64,000 nt of DNA from Microbacterium sp. MPKO10. Lineage in GTDB: Bacteria; Actinomycetota; Actinomycetes; Actinomycetales; Microbacteriaceae. Of this stretch, positions 16,361 to 23,909 are shown piece by piece. The stretch's first letter is position 1; every line of letters begins with the position of its first letter. The position numbers and the translations under genes are program-made. The stretch spans positions 52,692-116,691 of the forward strand of contig NZ_JAPCHX010000003.1 of assembly GCF_026107415.2 (NCBI RefSeq), read 5' to 3'. The notes beneath the pieces are model-generated. The model did not search any database and was not told where the DNA came from. It was given only the letters and a program-made list of their open reading frames with translations.

Positions 16361-16791
16361 GTAAGGCAACGACAACGGTTGAGGGTTTCGCGGCGGAACC
16401 GCGTATGGGGCAGACGCAGTCCGGCAAGGATGTGTTGACGGTTTCTGTGGGGCACACACCTCGTCGGAAGAACCAGCAGTCGGGTGAGTTCGAGGATGCT
16501 GGGCCGACGACATGGTTCGAGGCGGCGTTCTGGGAGCAGGATGCGCACGCGGTCGCAGGTGTTGTGTCGAAGGGCACGCTGGTGACGGTGACGGGTCAGC
16601 CTGAGTTGGAGGTGTTCACTCGCAATGATGGGAATCCGGGGGCGAAGGTGAAGCTGAAGTTCGCCACGCTCGGGGTTGTGCCGAGGGCTGAGCGTGCAGG
16701 GCAGGTGAACGGTGCTGGGTATGGGTCAGCACCTGCCGCCACCAATGCTGAGGCGTCTACGGGCGGCTGGTCGGACGAAGCGCCGTTTTAG
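16357..16791 (+). CDS. ssb: single-stranded DNA-binding protein
   Basis: 144 residues: an OB-fold domain (residues about 1-110; TVEGFAAEPRMG, then TTWFEAAFWEQDA and GTLVTVTGQ), a Gly/Ala-rich linker and the acidic tip DEAPF used to recruit partner proteins. It protects phage ssDNA and works with the RecT and replication modules upstream. Confidence 0.92.
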   Translation: MSKATTTVEGFAAEPRMGQTQSGKDVLTVSVGHTPRRKNQQSGEFEDAGPTTWFEAAFWEQDAHAVAGVVSKGTLVTVTGQPELEVFTRNDGNPGAKVKLKFATLGVVPRAERAGQVNGAGYGSAPAATNAEASTGGWSDEAPF

Positions 16792-16793
16792 CC

Positions 16794-16961
16794 ATGGCGT
16801 ATGAAGGTAAACCGCGAACCGACGAAGAGTTGGAGCGGTACATCAACAGTCAGGGGTCACGGGAAACCGTGGCCCTTTCTCATTCGTGTGCGCAATGCCG
16901 CACACCTTACGGGCGTAGCAGTGTGCCATGCCCAAACGACCTGAAAAGGGTGAAGCAATGA
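16794..16961 (+). CDS. small Cys-containing protein
   Basis: A 55-residue frame between ssb and the next gene, ending in an ATGA overlap. CAQC and a later CP suggest partial metal binding. The N-terminal half is charged (PRTDEELERYI). Function unknown. Confidence 0.5.
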   Translation: MAYEGKPRTDEELERYINSQGSRETVALSHSCAQCRTPYGRSSVPCPNDLKRVKQ

Positions 16962-17488
16962 CAAAAGGATTCGTAGCCAGCAACGGTTGGCATTTCGATG
17001 AAGACGGCACCTTGTACGACGCAAACGGTGACCTCGATGCATTTCCGGAGTCGGTGGCAAAGCTGGAACTGGCCTTCACTGAGCGCCGCGACGCCGAGCT
17101 TGGCCGGTGGCGCGACACTGTGGAGCCGCACATTGTTTGCTACTCGCGAGGACGGGACTACGTGCGCGTGACCTCCGAGAGGTCGGGTGAGTACTGGGAG
17201 TTCAAGCGGGGCAAGGTTGTCGCTGCATCGACCGCCGAATGTGCCGCTGAGCGCTACTTCCAGGCGCACTCCATCCGCAAGCCGCTGCCGACAGCCGAGG
17301 GTTTCTATGTGAACCGGTCGCTGTTCGTCCAGCAGGTGGCAACCGCGAGCATTCTCGTTCACTTCGAGGACGGCGGTTGGGGGTTCGAGGATGACCTGGG
17401 TTCGGATGCGACGGACATAGCCCAAGAATGGCACGACGCCGGTCAGCTTGTGCGTCTTGCACCGGTCGAAAGCGAGGTAGGCGAATGA
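16958..17488 (+). CDS. conserved-looking early protein, unknown function
   Basis: 176 residues from ATG at 16958 (ATGA overlap; a start at 16928 is less likely). The sequence alternates beta-like segments with aromatic residues (YVRVTSERSGEYWEFKRGKV) and ends acidic. No motif recognised. It is one of the larger genes in the micro-gene tract. Confidence 0.6.
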   Translation: MTKGFVASNGWHFDEDGTLYDANGDLDAFPESVAKLELAFTERRDAELGRWRDTVEPHIVCYSRGRDYVRVTSERSGEYWEFKRGKVVAASTAECAAERYFQAHSIRKPLPTAEGFYVNRSLFVQQVATASILVHFEDGGWGFEDDLGSDATDIAQEWHDAGQLVRLAPVESEVGE

Positions 17489-17547
17489 GCAACAGTCCGG
17501 AATCACTGGAGATTGAGTACGAGATTCGGAAGGCGGTAGGTCTGTGA
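17485..17547 (+). CDS. 20-residue micro-ORF
   Basis: A minimal frame (MSNSPESLEIEYEIRKAVGL) linked by 4-bp overlaps to the genes on both sides. Perfect tiling is the only support; it may be a real peptide or a coupling device. Confidence 0.35.
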   Translation: MSNSPESLEIEYEIRKAVGL

Positions 17548-17630
17548 CTGACGCATCCGAGAGCATCGACCTGGACACAAATATGGGCGAGAAGGTTCTA
17601 GATGCACTGAACGAAGGAGACAAGCGATGA
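17544..17630 (+). CDS. 28-residue micro-ORF
   Basis: GTG-started frame, acidic N-terminus (TDASESIDLDTN), ending in an ATGA overlap with the coiled-coil gene. GAAGGAG near its end serves the next gene. Supported by tiling only. Confidence 0.35.
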   Translation: MTDASESIDLDTNMGEKVLDALNEGDKR

Positions 17631-18193
17631 GCACGAACGATGAGCTGATCGCGGCCGTCAAGGAGCACCTGGCGCACAACGTGTGGGATGACGAGATTTT
17701 CGTTCTTGCCGACCAGCTTGTGACAGCGCTCGAACAGGTAACCGCTGAGCGTGACGAGCTTCTCTCGGCGGAAGAGATGGCCGCTGAAGACCGAGGCAAG
17801 CTGATCGAGGATCTTCGAGCGAGCAAGAAGGAGCGGAACTCCCTGAGCCGCCTTCGAGAGCAGATGAGCTTTCGGCTCCGGTACGTCGAGGGGAAGCTCC
17901 GGGAGGCCGAGGCTGAGCGCGACGCATTGGCCGCTGTCGTGGAGCAGGTGCGCGACACTCTGGAGCATTACGACAGGCAGAAGGCGGATGTTGCACCTAT
18001 TGACATTCTCGACATGCTCCCCGCCCCGTCTGTCGCGCTTGACCGCGTCAAGGCCGAAGCACTGAGGGAGGCGGCTCGCAGGTTCCGGTTCTACAAGGAC
18101 TACGGTTACCGGGCTGTCGTCATGCTCGCTACAGAGAACTTTCTGAACGAGCGCGCTGACCGCATCGAGAAAGGCGAGGGCAATGACCAGTGA
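17627..18193 (+). CDS. coiled-coil protein
   Basis: 188 residues, strongly charged and helical. Residues about 40-120 (ERDELLSAEEMAAEDRGKLI and onward) show long heptad-like patterns. The C-terminal part contains REAARRFRFYKDYG. Similar coiled-coil proteins are common in actinophage early regions with no known role. It overlaps the next gene by 11 bp. Confidence 0.6.
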   Translation: MSTNDELIAAVKEHLAHNVWDDEIFVLADQLVTALEQVTAERDELLSAEEMAAEDRGKLIEDLRASKKERNSLSRLREQMSFRLRYVEGKLREAEAERDALAAVVEQVRDTLEHYDRQKADVAPIDILDMLPAPSVALDRVKAEALREAARRFRFYKDYGYRAVVMLATENFLNERADRIEKGEGNDQ

Positions 18194-18434
18194 GTATGTG
18201 CCGACGACGGAGCAGGTGCGTGACGCGCACGCAGAGATGCGTTACCTGTCCAGCTACGGCCTCACGGGACGAGATGAAGCCAACGAGCTATTCGACCGAT
18301 GGCTTGCCCAGGTTAGCGCTGAGGCACGCCGGGACGCACTACGGGAGGCTGCGGACGAGCGCGACCGGTACGCAGGTGACGCCGACGTTGTAAGCCGTTG
18401 GCTGCGCGCTCTCGCAGACAAGGAGCAGCCGTGA
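18183..18434 (+). CDS. small helical early protein
   Basis: 83 residues, Arg/Glu/Ala-rich, with EARRDALREAADERDRY, resembling the C-terminal helices of the previous protein, so the two may share ancestry. The stop overlaps the next gene's GTG. Confidence 0.55.
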   Translation: MTSEYVPTTEQVRDAHAEMRYLSSYGLTGRDEANELFDRWLAQVSAEARRDALREAADERDRYAGDADVVSRWLRALADKEQP

Positions 18435-18898
18435 CTCTCCGCATCGTGCCTGTCTCGTTCGCTGATGCGGCAGAGTTCGTGCGCGCGCACCATCGGCATC
18501 ATGACGCGCCGGTCGGCCACAAGTTCAGTCTCGGTGTGGCTGACGGCGACAAGCTGGTCGGTGTTGCGATCGTGAGCCGCCCAGTGTCTCGTGTCCTTGC
18601 CGCTGAGGGAAACACACTCGAAGTGACACGTTCAGCGACGGACGGAACACGAAACGCGAACAGCATGCTCTACGCGGCTGCACGCAAGGCCGCGTTCGCG
18701 ATGGGCTACGACCGGCTCATCACTTACACGCAGGACGGCGAGGGCGGTGCGAGCCTCAAGGCAGCTGGGTTTCGCGTGTTGGCTCAACGTCCTGCCAGAA
18801 AGGGGTGGTCGGTTCCCTCGCGTCCTCGCGTGAGCCGGAACACGGATAACGTGGCGCGCACTCTTTGGGAGTCCGCCGCAGACAAGGAGACACCATGA
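18431..18898 (+). CDS. XF1762-family protein (GNAT-like fold)
   Basis: 155 residues from GTG at 18431. The conserved pattern FVRAHHRHHDAPVGHKFSLG, followed by EVTRSATDGTRNANSMLY and a C-terminal AAGFR, matches the phage/plasmid XF1762 family, whose fold resembles acetyltransferases. The biochemical activity is unknown. It sits in the micro-gene tract with GTGA overlap. Confidence 0.75.
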   Translation: MTLRIVPVSFADAAEFVRAHHRHHDAPVGHKFSLGVADGDKLVGVAIVSRPVSRVLAAEGNTLEVTRSATDGTRNANSMLYAAARKAAFAMGYDRLITYTQDGEGGASLKAAGFRVLAQRPARKGWSVPSRPRVSRNTDNVARTLWESAADKETP

Positions 18899-19044
18899 GC
18901 TTCATGCGCACGACCGCGGGCAACCTGTACTGCGACGGATGCATAATCGACGGCGCAAACACCGGATGCGATATCTCGTACTGTATCGACGCGGCAGACG
19001 ACCAAGACCACAAAACAGGAGATATTGGGAGAGCTGAGGCATGA
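18895..19044 (+). CDS. Cys-rich micro-protein
   Basis: 49 residues with CDGC, then CDISYC. Both ends overlap neighbours (ATGA). Probable metal binder of unknown role. Confidence 0.5.
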   Translation: MSFMRTTAGNLYCDGCIIDGANTGCDISYCIDAADDQDHKTGDIGRAEA

Positions 19045-19238
19045 CGCGTTGGCTCCCGTTCTTCTGCAAGCACGCGCACACGCGGTGTGTACATGGCGAC
19101 GAGATCATTGCTCGCAACTTCCGTCGCGTCGCCTGCCTCGACTGTGAGCGCTCGCTGGCTGGGCCGCTTCCGAAGTTCTGCTACTCCACCGGCGAGAATC
19201 ACCCCGGCACAGAATCGAATGATTCCGGGGGCAAATAA
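19041..19238 (+). CDS. Cys/His-rich small protein
   Basis: 65 residues with CKHAHTRCVHGD and CLDC plus a later Cys: a C-H-C pattern followed by CxxC that suggests zinc binding. It starts in an ATGA overlap and ends one base into the next ATG. Confidence 0.55.
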   Translation: MTRWLPFFCKHAHTRCVHGDEIIARNFRRVACLDCERSLAGPLPKFCYSTGENHPGTESNDSGGK

Positions 19239-19360
19239 TGCGCCCCGTGATTACAACCACTCTGCACGGCTGGTGTCTAACCAACCAGCACACCGACTGT
19301 GTGCACACCATCACCGGGCATTCGTGCGGGTGCAACTGCCACAAAGGAGAAACACCATGA
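19238..19360 (+). CDS. Cys/His micro-protein with CGCNCH motif
   Basis: 40 residues ending HSCGCNCHKGETP, with earlier Cys/His residues. The compact CxCxCH cluster is a plausible metal ligand set. AAAGGAG lies inside its 3' end for the next gene. Function unknown. Confidence 0.5.
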   Translation: MRPVITTTLHGWCLTNQHTDCVHTITGHSCGCNCHKGETP

Positions 19361-19473
19361 GAGTGCGCGCATTCATTGTGGGGGTCGTAGCTGTTGCTAC
19401 GGCCCTCATTCTTTTTCACATGTACGCCCCAAAGGTCTCGTACTGGATATTCACGAGAGGGGACAGGCAGTGA
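19357..19473 (+). CDS. 38-residue membrane peptide
   Basis: MRVRAFIVGVVAVATALILF is a signal-anchor-like helix followed by a short polar tail. A good ribosome site (AAAGGAG) precedes ATG. Overlaps the next GTG. Function unknown. Confidence 0.5.
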   Translation: MRVRAFIVGVVAVATALILFHMYAPKVSYWIFTRGDRQ

Positions 19474-20120
19474 GCATTCTCGACACGTTGGACGAGCTCA
19501 CGAAAGAGCGCAAAGACCACATCGTGCCCAAGAACGATGACGGCACGTTGGGCAAAGCGCAAAAGATCACAGTGAAACCGCTGATCGTGCAAATCCGGGA
19601 AGCGACGTATTCATCGTCAAACGCGAAGTCGGGGAGTGCAGCGCAACCGTCAACAAGATCGGTGCTCGACTTCGACGCCCTCACGATCTACGCGAACATC
19701 ACATCGTGGATCAGAGCATGGTGCGTGCTCATCGAGTTGGAAACGCACAACGACCCCGTGTCTGACCTGCGGCGCTGGTACATGTACTGGTCGAGTCTCA
19801 ACCCCGACGACAACGAGACCAGCGAACGGCACTCAAAGATGCGGGAATGGGTGCGACAGATCAAAGACCACCTAGACCCGCCGAAGGAATACACCCCCAA
19901 ATATCCTTGCCCCGTCTGCGGTCACAGCGAATGGGGCGACATGATCAACGGGGGCGGGTTGTGGCCGGTGAAAGTGACCTACAGGCTCACAGAGGAAGGG
20001 TCACGGTACGACGACCGTGCACTGTGCCGGCGTTGCCAGATCGTTTGGGATGGTGCGGATGCGGTGGCCGAACTGGGAGAGGAAATGGTGGAACGACACG
20101 CGGAAGGTGGAAGTTGTTAA
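19470..20120 (+). CDS. zinc-ribbon phage protein of unknown function
   Basis: 216 residues from GTG at 19470. The central part is rich in Trp and charged residues (ITSWIRAWCVLIELETHNDP). Near the C-terminus, YPCPVCGHSEWG and LCRRCQIVW form a two-CxxC zinc ribbon. It is the last gene of the early operon before a promoter/terminator region. Zinc ribbons of this kind occur in DNA-binding or late-regulator proteins, but no specific role can be assigned. Confidence 0.6.
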   Translation: MSILDTLDELTKERKDHIVPKNDDGTLGKAQKITVKPLIVQIREATYSSSNAKSGSAAQPSTRSVLDFDALTIYANITSWIRAWCVLIELETHNDPVSDLRRWYMYWSSLNPDDNETSERHSKMREWVRQIKDHLDPPKEYTPKYPCPVCGHSEWGDMINGGGLWPVKVTYRLTEEGSRYDDRALCRRCQIVWDGADAVAELGEEMVERHAEGGSC

Positions 20121-20142
20121 CCCCCACCGATCTGGGGTAACA

Positions 20143-20171
20143 TTGGTATTGCCTACCTACAATTGTCTAAA
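20143..20171 (+). promoter_or_regulatory. candidate late promoter
   Basis: TTGGTA (20143-20148), 17 bp, TCTAAA (20166-20171). An inverted repeat GCCTACC/GGTAGGC (20151-20157 and 20178-20184) straddles the -10 and expected start, a possible regulator site. It points toward tRNA-Trp and the late genes. A strong terminator lies just downstream. Confidence 0.4.
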
Positions 20172-20205
20172 TTTCAGGGTAGGCATTCGACTTTAAACAA
20201 GAATG

Positions 20206-20236
20206 GCGGTCATCCTCACGGGTGGCCGCTTTTTTT
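20206..20236 (+). terminator. intrinsic terminator after the early operon
   Basis: GCGGTCA (20206-20212) pairs with TGGCCGC (20223-20229, one G-T), followed by seven T residues. It can end early transcripts. If the promoter at 20143 is real, it would also stop late transcription after about 55 nt unless antiterminated. Confidence 0.85.
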
Positions 20237-20339
20237 GTGCCCAAAACCTGCCGCCGCCCAATACCTAGAACAGGTCGATCCCGTCACGCTGGTGTCCACC
20301 CCGGCAAGCACGGACGCAGACCTACAGGCGGCGGCACCT

Positions 20340-20412
20340 ATTGGCGTAGCTCAACTGGAAGAGCGCCGGTCTCCAAAACCGGAGGTTGTGGGTTCGAGTC
20401 CCGCCGCCTTTG
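20340..20412 (+). tRNA. phage tRNA-Trp(CCA), imperfect acceptor
   Basis: Cloverleaf with D-arm GCTC/GAGC, anticodon stem CCGGT/ACCGG with loop CTCCAAA (anticodon CCA), and T-arm GTGGG-TTCGAGT-CCCGC. The acceptor ATTGGCG/CGCCTTT has two T-T mismatches at pairs 2 and 3. CCA is not encoded. It lies between the early and late regions, a common site for phage tRNAs. It may be functional or drifting. Confidence 0.8.
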
Positions 20413-20591
20413 CACATGAAAGACCTGCCAGCGGGTTGTGCCGCGCTGAGACCCTGCCTGTGGTCGAGAGCAGGAAACAGGCCGGTCGCAGAGCCTCATG
20501 GTGCTCGTGCGGCCACGGGCGGGCGACATAGAACCACAGGTGCAGACGTGCACGGTCACTACTTGCCCGCCCACACAAGCACGGAGGTAGC

Positions 20592-20984
20592 ATGACCGCG
20601 CTCGGTATCGTCCTCGCACATCTCGTCGGTGACTACCTGATCCAGTCGCACTGGATGGCAACACGCAAAACCGAGGCATGGGGGCCAGCTATTGCACACG
20701 GGGTTACGTACACAATCCCGTACATGCTGGTCACGCAATCGCCTGCAGCACTCGCGGTCATTGCGGTCACTCACATCGTCATTGACCGGTATCGGCTCGC
20801 GAAGCATCTTATGTGGCTAAAGAACCAACTTGACCCGACGCCCTCGCGCCCGACATGGGCAGAAGCGAAGACCAACGCTGGGTACAGCGCAAGCACACCG
20901 CCGTGGATGGCGACATGGCTAATGATCATCGCTGACAACACTCTGCACCTGCTGATCAACACGGGCGCGGTCATCTGGTTGTAG
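20592..20984 (+). CDS. DUF3307-family membrane protein
   Basis: 130 residues with several hydrophobic helices. The N-terminus LGIVLAHLVGDYLIQSHWMA followed by a K-rich turn is the DUF3307 signature; AVTHIVIDRYRLAKH follows. The family is widespread in phages and bacteria with unknown function. GGAGG precedes ATG. The 20413-20591 stretch upstream holds no convincing gene. Confidence 0.75.
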   Translation: MTALGIVLAHLVGDYLIQSHWMATRKTEAWGPAIAHGVTYTIPYMLVTQSPAALAVIAVTHIVIDRYRLAKHLMWLKNQLDPTPSRPTWAEAKTNAGYSASTPPWMATWLMIIADNTLHLLINTGAVIWL

Positions 20985-20999
20985 AAGCGGGAGGCAATT

Positions 21000-21152
21000 T
21001 TGAGCACAAAGCAGTGCGCATGTGGGGCACTCATGGAGAAACGCGGCGCATACGTCATCTGCTCCCATTGTGACGAAGGCAACTGCCCAGACCGCTGCCC
21101 CCGATGCATCAAATACAACGCCGGCACCGCTAGGAAGCTGAGTCAACGATGA
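21000..21152 (+). CDS. Cys-rich small protein with TTG start
   Basis: 50 residues. GGGAGG lies 5 nt before TTG at 21000, and the frame ends in an ATGA overlap with the next gene; these fix the unusual start. CACG, CSHC, CPDRC and PRC give eight cysteines, a double zinc-ribbon-like set. Function unknown. Confidence 0.6.
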   Translation: MSTKQCACGALMEKRGAYVICSHCDEGNCPDRCPRCIKYNAGTARKLSQR

Positions 21153-21349
21153 ACGACCCCATCGACATCCTCGTCAACGTCCCAGACGGCCCAGACGCAG
21201 AAGCACGAGCAATCGAAGCGATCCAGGCCGAAGCCGACAACCAAGGCTGCACCATCGTCTCCGAACCCTCATTCCAATCCCACGCCTACATCAAACACGA
21301 CGACACATGGGTGAAAGTCGCACGATACGCCGCAAGAGGCGAACAATGA
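21149..21349 (+). CDS. small acidic phage protein
   Basis: 66 residues, acidic (VPDGPDAEARAIEAIQAEAD), with a compact alpha/beta pattern. Overlaps both neighbours by 4 bp. No family recognised. Confidence 0.6.
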   Translation: MNDPIDILVNVPDGPDAEARAIEAIQAEADNQGCTIVSEPSFQSHAYIKHDDTWVKVARYAARGEQ

Positions 21350-21534
21350 ACGACCCACACCTCGACCCCATCGTCGCCACCTGGGACACCAGGACGTTAG
21401 AAGACGTCAGGGTCGCACTACAGAGCATCCCAGCACTCGAGTACCAGTGCGAGTACTGCGGATCGAACTACTCCAGTGCCACCGCAGCATGGGCATGTGA
21501 AGACGACTGCTTAGACATGAGGCCACGAGACTAA
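21346..21534 (+). CDS. small zinc-finger-like protein
   Basis: 62 residues with CEYCGSNYSSATAAWACEDDC, a C2C2-like finger. ATG at 21346 (ATGA overlap) is preferred to 21307. It immediately precedes the HNH gene of the packaging module. Confidence 0.6.
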   Translation: MNDPHLDPIVATWDTRTLEDVRVALQSIPALEYQCEYCGSNYSSATAAWACEDDCLDMRPRD

Positions 21535-21549
21535 CCCCGGAGGGAAGCG

Positions 21550-21924
21550 ATGGCGACTCAACTGCATAACGCAAACGGAAGCCGCAGACGCGCCCTCGTC
21601 AAGCGAGTACTCGCAGAAGAACACACCTGCGCCCTATGCGACCGCCCCCTCGACAAGACACTCACATTCACCCCCGGGGCCCACGGCAAGAAATGCCCCG
21701 GACCCCCATGCGCCGGATGCATACCCGACCCCCTCCGGGTAGAAGTCGATGAAGACATCCCCCGGTCACGAGGCGGCTCACCATACGACCGATCCAACTG
21801 CCACGCAATGTGCAGACGGTGCAACCAATGGAAGTCAACGATGACACTCGCCGAAGCACGCGAGAAGCTACACGGCGACCCAACAGCGCTACACACACCA
21901 ACGCAAGCATCACCAATCTGGTGA
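21550..21924 (+). CDS. HNH endonuclease, packaging-associated
   Basis: 124 residues. CALCDRP, then VDEDIPRSRGG, CHAMCRRCNQWK give an HNH zinc-metal fold. It lies directly upstream of terminase; in cos-type phages such HNH proteins assist terminase in cutting the packaging site. GGAGGGAAGCG precedes ATG. Confidence 0.85.
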   Translation: MATQLHNANGSRRRALVKRVLAEEHTCALCDRPLDKTLTFTPGAHGKKCPGPPCAGCIPDPLRVEVDEDIPRSRGGSPYDRSNCHAMCRRCNQWKSTMTLAEAREKLHGDPTALHTPTQASPIW

Positions 21925-22159
21925 ACAAACACGCGAACACGCGAACTACACGCTGAAACGCGCTGTAAGACGATCTAAGGCACAAAGAAGCGATACGACG
22001 TACGCCCCTAGATGCGGTCAAAGAAACGCGTCAAACGCGCTCACCGAGCCGGACAACCACGACCAGGGCACCCACCCCCGCCCCCAGGCGCACAGGCCCA
22101 CCCCGCGGTCAGTGCCTATTTATCCGTAACGTTTTTCCACACCACCCAAGGGGGTTCTG
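21925..22159 (+). other. gene-free stretch before terminase, candidate cos region
   Basis: 235 bp without a convincing gene. It holds a tandem ACGCGAAC repeat (21931-21946) and three later AAACGCG copies (near 21956, 22022 and 22031), followed by a C-rich tract. Short direct repeats between an HNH gene and terminase suggest terminase-binding sites, so this may be the packaging origin. AGGGGG near 22149 is the ribosome site for the small subunit. Confidence 0.4.
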
Positions 22160-22459
22160 ATGGCTTCTGCTCGTAAGAATCTGCGTGCTGTGGGTCCGAA
22201 CGATAAGCCGGTTGCGAAGTTGTCGGTATCTCAGGCTGCGGCCACCGGTGATCATCGTTCTTTGTTGGTGGCGATGCGTGAGCGTATTGCGGCGACGGTT
22301 TCGAATCCGGATTGTCCGCCTCGTGACTTGGCGGCGTTGACGCGCCGGTTGCAGGACATTGCGAAGGAGATCGAGCAGATCGATCTGCGTGCGAAGGAGG
22401 ACGGTGCTGATGCCGCCGACGTTGCAGCAGACGAAGAATGGGACGCCTCGGCTCTCTGA
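22160..22459 (+). CDS. terS: terminase small subunit
   Basis: 99 residues, mostly helical and charged, with LAALTRRLQDIAKEIEQIDL. The length, position directly before the large subunit and 50-bp overlap with it fit the small, DNA-recognising terminase subunit. Sequence similarity within this family is low, so the assignment relies mainly on synteny. Confidence 0.75.
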   Translation: MASARKNLRAVGPNDKPVAKLSVSQAAATGDHRSLLVAMRERIAATVSNPDCPPRDLAALTRRLQDIAKEIEQIDLRAKEDGADAADVAADEEWDASAL

Positions 22460-23909
22460 GCAGGCTAAGCATCTTTCGGTTCCTGCCGACATCACTTCGA
22501 CGGGTTGGCCCGCCGTTCGGAAGACTTGCATTGACAAGCTCGGTGCTGAGTTCGACCCGTGGCAGGACGGCGCTGGTCGTGTGATTCTGTCCAAGCGTCT
22601 CGACGGCAACCTTGCGGTGATGATCGATGGCGTTGGCATGTCTTTGCCGCGTCAGGTCGGTAAGACGCATTTGATCGGTTACATGGTGTTCGCGCTGTGC
22701 GTGAATAATCCTGGCCTGTTGGTGATTTGGACTGCGCATCATTCGGCTACTTCGAGTGAGACGTTTCTCGCGATGCAGGGGATGGCGCAGCGTGCGAAGG
22801 TTGCCCCCCATATCGCACAGGTGTTCAAAGGTTCGGGCGACGAAGAGGTTCGTTTCGTCAACGGGTCACGCATCTTGTTTGGTGCTCGCGAACGTGGGTT
22901 CGGTCGAGGCATCCCTGGTGTCGATGTTCTGATTTTCGATGAGGCTCAGATCCTGTCCGATAAGGCGATGTCGAACATGCTCGCCACGATGAACACTTCG
23001 CAGTTCGGGTTGCAGCTTTACATTGGTACGCCGCCGAAGCCCGAGGATAACAGCGAGACGTTCAAGCGAATGCGGCGTGAGGCGCTCGCCGGCACGCTGG
23101 TTGATGGGGCCTGGATTGAGTTCGGTGCTGACCCGGATGCTGATAGTGAGAGCCGCCAGCAGTGGCGCAAGGCGAATCCGTCGTTTCCGAAGCGTACGCC
23201 GGTTCAGTCGATGCAGCGGTTGAAGCGGAAACTTACACCTAGCGACTGGCGGCGTGAGGGCCTTGGCATCTGGGACGACGACCAAGAAGGTTCCCGCGCG
23301 ATATCTGCTGAGACGTGGCGGGCACTCGAGGGTGAGCCAGCGGCTGATGGGTTCCCGTCGTATGCGGTGGCGTTCTCGAAGGACGGCATGCGTATGTCGG
23401 TCGGTGGCGGATTCAAGTCTCCGAGCTCGGGTGTTGTGCATATCGAGTTGATCGATGACCCGTATGTGGGTGCTGTGGAGGGTGGCCTGTCGCCGTTGGT
23501 GAAGTGGTTCACGGAACGCAACGAGGCTGCCACTCCGCGTTGGCGTCGTGCTGGCGCGATTGTGCTTTCTGGTTCGGCTGGCGCGGGGGTGTTGAAGCAG
23601 ATGCTTGTGCAGGCTGGCGTGAATGAGAAGCGGGTCATTGTGGCGAATACATCTCAGTATTTGCAGGCGTGCGAGATGACTCGTAATGCGGCTGAGGAGA
23701 GATCGCTGACGCATAAGCCGGATGGGCAGGTTGCGCTTGATGATTCTGTCGCTGTGTGTGACCGGGATAAGCGTGGCGGCTGGAGGGCAACTGTCCCTGG
23801 TGGGGATGAGACGCCCATTGAGGCTGTGAGTTTGGCCCTGTGGGGTGCGAAGACGACGAGGCGGAAACCGAAGGGTGACCGTGAGGAGCGGAAGGCGAAG
23901 ATTCTATGA
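22410..23909 (+). CDS. terL: terminase large subunit
   Basis: The packaging motor, 499 residues from ATG at 22410. The ATPase shows SLPRQVGKT as a Walker-A variant, VDVLIFDEAQ as Walker B, and a coupling TPPKPEDNSET region. The C-terminal nuclease domain shows VAFSKDGMRMSVGGG and a later DDSVAVCDRD. It cuts and pumps DNA into the prohead through the portal encoded next. Confidence 0.92.
   Translation: MPPTLQQTKNGTPRLSEQAKHLSVPADITSTGWPAVRKTCIDKLGAEFDPWQDGAGRVILSKRLDGNLAVMIDGVGMSLPRQVGKTHLIGYMVFALCVNNPGLLVIWTAHHSATSSETFLAMQGMAQRAKVAPHIAQVFKGSGDEEVRFVNGSRILFGARERGFGRGIPGVDVLIFDEAQILSDKAMSNMLATMNTSQFGLQLYIGTPPKPEDNSETFKRMRREALAGTLVDGAWIEFGADPDADSESRQQWRKANPSFPKRTPVQSMQRLKRKLTPSDWRREGLGIWDDDQEGSRAISAETWRALEGEPAADGFPSYAVAFSKDGMRMSVGGGFKSPSSGVVHIELIDDPYVGAVEGGLSPLVKWFTERNEAATPRWRRAGAIVLSGSAGAGVLKQMLVQAGVNEKRVIVANTSQYLQACEMTRNAAEERSLTHKPDGQVALDDSVAVCDRDKRGGWRATVPGGDETPIEAVSLALWGAKTTRRKPKGDREERKAKIL

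Noticed and set aside
20121..20137. CCCCC-N8-GGGG near the late promoter as a cargo-type motif
   Set aside because: The core differs (ACCGATCT), the gene direction is opposite, and the bases form a GTTA/TAAC hairpin with the early-operon stop.
20416..20595. 59-residue frame ending in an ATGA overlap with the DUF3307 gene
   Set aside because: Starts 3 bp after tRNA-Trp, has no ribosome site and low-quality composition (Ala/Arg/His rich), and a competing frame exists (20498-20590). Not supported beyond the overlap.
22013..22177. 54-residue Lys/Arg/Pro-rich frame upstream of terminase
   Set aside because: It spans the C-rich tract and the ribosome site of the small terminase subunit and looks like translated non-coding repeat sequence.
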